From Lojkania enalia (Eukaryota > Ascomycota > Dothideomycetes > Pleosporales), in the NCBI GenBank assembly GCA_010094045.1, contig ML986729.1, positions 104,336 to 126,184 of the forward strand: DNA of 21,849 nt, given 5' to 3'. Both the position numbers and the translations under genes were made by a program. The notes beneath the pieces were generated by a model that was not told the origin of the DNA, made no database searches, and saw only the letters and a list, made by a program, of their open reading frames with translations. Of this stretch, positions 21,361 through 21,849 are shown piece by piece. Position 1 is the stretch's first letter. Every line of letters begins with the position of its first letter.

Positions 21361-21849
21361 GGCATCGGTAAGTAGTAGGATAGGCAGCGTAAGGTAAGCT
21401 TAGTATAGTAGTAGGTTTAAAAGGTACTAGAAGAGCTACGCGAAGGATGCGCGGTATACTAGATAATAGAAGAGGTAGAAATAGAGGAATAGTAGAGGTA
21501 TAAGATAATATAGTATATAGTGTAGTCTAGGATAAGTAGAGTTAAGCTAAATAGATTTCGGATAGGAATACGCGATAGGGGAGGGAGTTATAGCTACTAG
21601 TAATACTAGGTTAGTTAAAAGTACTATATAACTAGGTTAGATATAAGCAATTAATGTTAGTAGCTAAATATAATAGTACTACTAGCTCAGGCGGTAGTAG
21701 AGGTTAAGGAGGGGGTTTAGATAATCTAATAGTATAGCTACTCAGGGGAACTTAGTAGGGATTAGAAGGCGTATATAGAGTGGTTAGAGAAAAGGTACTC
21801 TTAACAGGTTTGGGGAGAGTATTTTAGTAACGTAATAGTAGTTAGTATT

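Larger units (their letters stand above)
17163..21849 (+). repeat. RecQ/DUF3505 element, copy 5 (longest; runs off the window)
   Basis: Fifth and last copy. It has the same left end as the others (ctatctaatataagg after AC) and no truncation before the window ends, giving at least 4687 bp. By eye it keeps the most G+C and the most CpG, and the 3' 800 bp are the most G+C-rich in the window. It is the reference against which the truncation points of copies 1-4 were read. Confidence 0.93.
17341..21849 (+). pseudogene. DUF3505-RecQ (telomere-linked-helicase-like) pseudogene, best-preserved copy
   Basis: The frame starting at bases congruent to 17341 stays readable through to the window end (about 1500 codons), broken only by TAG/TAA. 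In order: an L-E-D-I-K-N block at 17512; a zinc-finger-like segment at 17755-17835 (Cys/His mostly Tyr, ending L-K-K-K-Y-K); an Asn/Ser linker at 18421-18452; a long middle region; and the helicase. Helicase motifs are Walker A S-R-G-K-S-L-L-F (20332-20355), motif II D-E-Y-Y from DECH (20608-20619), motif III L-T-V-M-L-P-P, motif V V-V-T-S-V-L-G...V-D-F-P-G (21037-21075), motif VI F-A-x-E-S-K-Y-N-R from QESGRDGR (21121-21147), then a Cys cluster (C-x7-C-x2-C, 21319-21351) like the RecQ zinc subdomain. Start codons cannot be fixed because RIP turns ATG into ATA. The C-terminus lies outside the window. Confidence 0.88.

Noticed and set aside
5581..21849. Helitron array (fixed 5' TC end, helicase gene)
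   Set aside because: The helicase is RecQ-like (DECH, QESGRDGR-type motif VI) rather than Pif1-like, no Rep HUH motif was seen, and junctions fall after CC rather than between A and T.
5581..21849. Simple tandem duplication or unequal crossing-over array
   Set aside because: Unit lengths differ (1157, 2996, 3907 and 3522 bp) and the four internal right-hand junctions lie at different element positions.
1..21849. Mitochondrial or plasmid origin because of high A+T
   Set aside because: Content is nuclear transposons, and the TA bias tracks Gln/Trp/Cys/His codon loss with CpA scarcity, as RIP produces.
1..21849. Short open reading frames between TAG/TAA stops as genes
   Set aside because: They are fragments of the decayed gag-pol and RecQ frames, or antisense shadows; none shows an independent start and conserved product.

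Overview
The window looks like nuclear heterochromatin from a filamentous ascomycete with repeat-induced point mutation (RIP). The DNA is extremely TA-rich and CpA/TpG are scarce. Coding remnants stay in frame over kilobases but are cut by TAG/TAA where Gln and Trp codons are expected, with Cys and His codons turned into Tyr codons. I see no intact protein-coding gene, tRNA, rRNA or CRISPR array. Everything recognisable is a decayed repeat element, so the setting is probably subtelomeric, pericentromeric or another repeat-dense compartment.

Layout. (1) 1-360: a plus-strand remnant with a coiled-coil reading, possibly the C-terminal end of a DNA-transposon transposase; weakly supported. (2) About 370-5580, minus strand: a RIP-killed Ty3/gypsy (chromovirus-type) gag-pol in canonical order: CCHC zinc knuckle, DSG protease, reverse transcriptase with a mutated YLDD, RNase H, integrase with HHCC and catalytic core, GPY/F module and probable chromodomain. 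No LTR pair is visible. (3) 5581-21849: five head-to-tail, same-orientation copies of one element. Each begins with the same 5' sequence (cctatctaatataa) but stops at a different 3' point. Copies 1-4 are 1157, 2996, 3907 and 3522 bp long; copy 5 is at least 4687 bp and runs off the window. The element encodes one long frame on the plus strand: an OrsD/DUF3505-like N-terminus with a degenerate zinc finger, an Asn/Ser-rich linker, a long conserved middle region with faint tyrosine-recombinase resemblance, and a RecQ-family DExH helicase. This is the architecture of fungal RecQ/telomere-linked-helicase-type repeats.

The main observation is how the copies are joined. At all five left junctions the constant element end meets its neighbour at a CC. 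At the four element/element junctions an uninterrupted sister copy in the window shows that the neighbour already had CC there (CCTA, CCTAT, CCCGG and CCYGG contexts). The constant 5' end also carries three consecutive palindromes or stem-loops within about 120 bp. This fits serial nested insertion (5 into 4 into 3 into 2 into 1 into the gypsy element), or repeated truncation and re-addition at a chromosome end. The nested model predicts that the missing 3' pieces lie right of the window in reverse order. Copy 5 and the right edge are visibly the least mutated and the gypsy element the most, which agrees with a left-to-right order of age.
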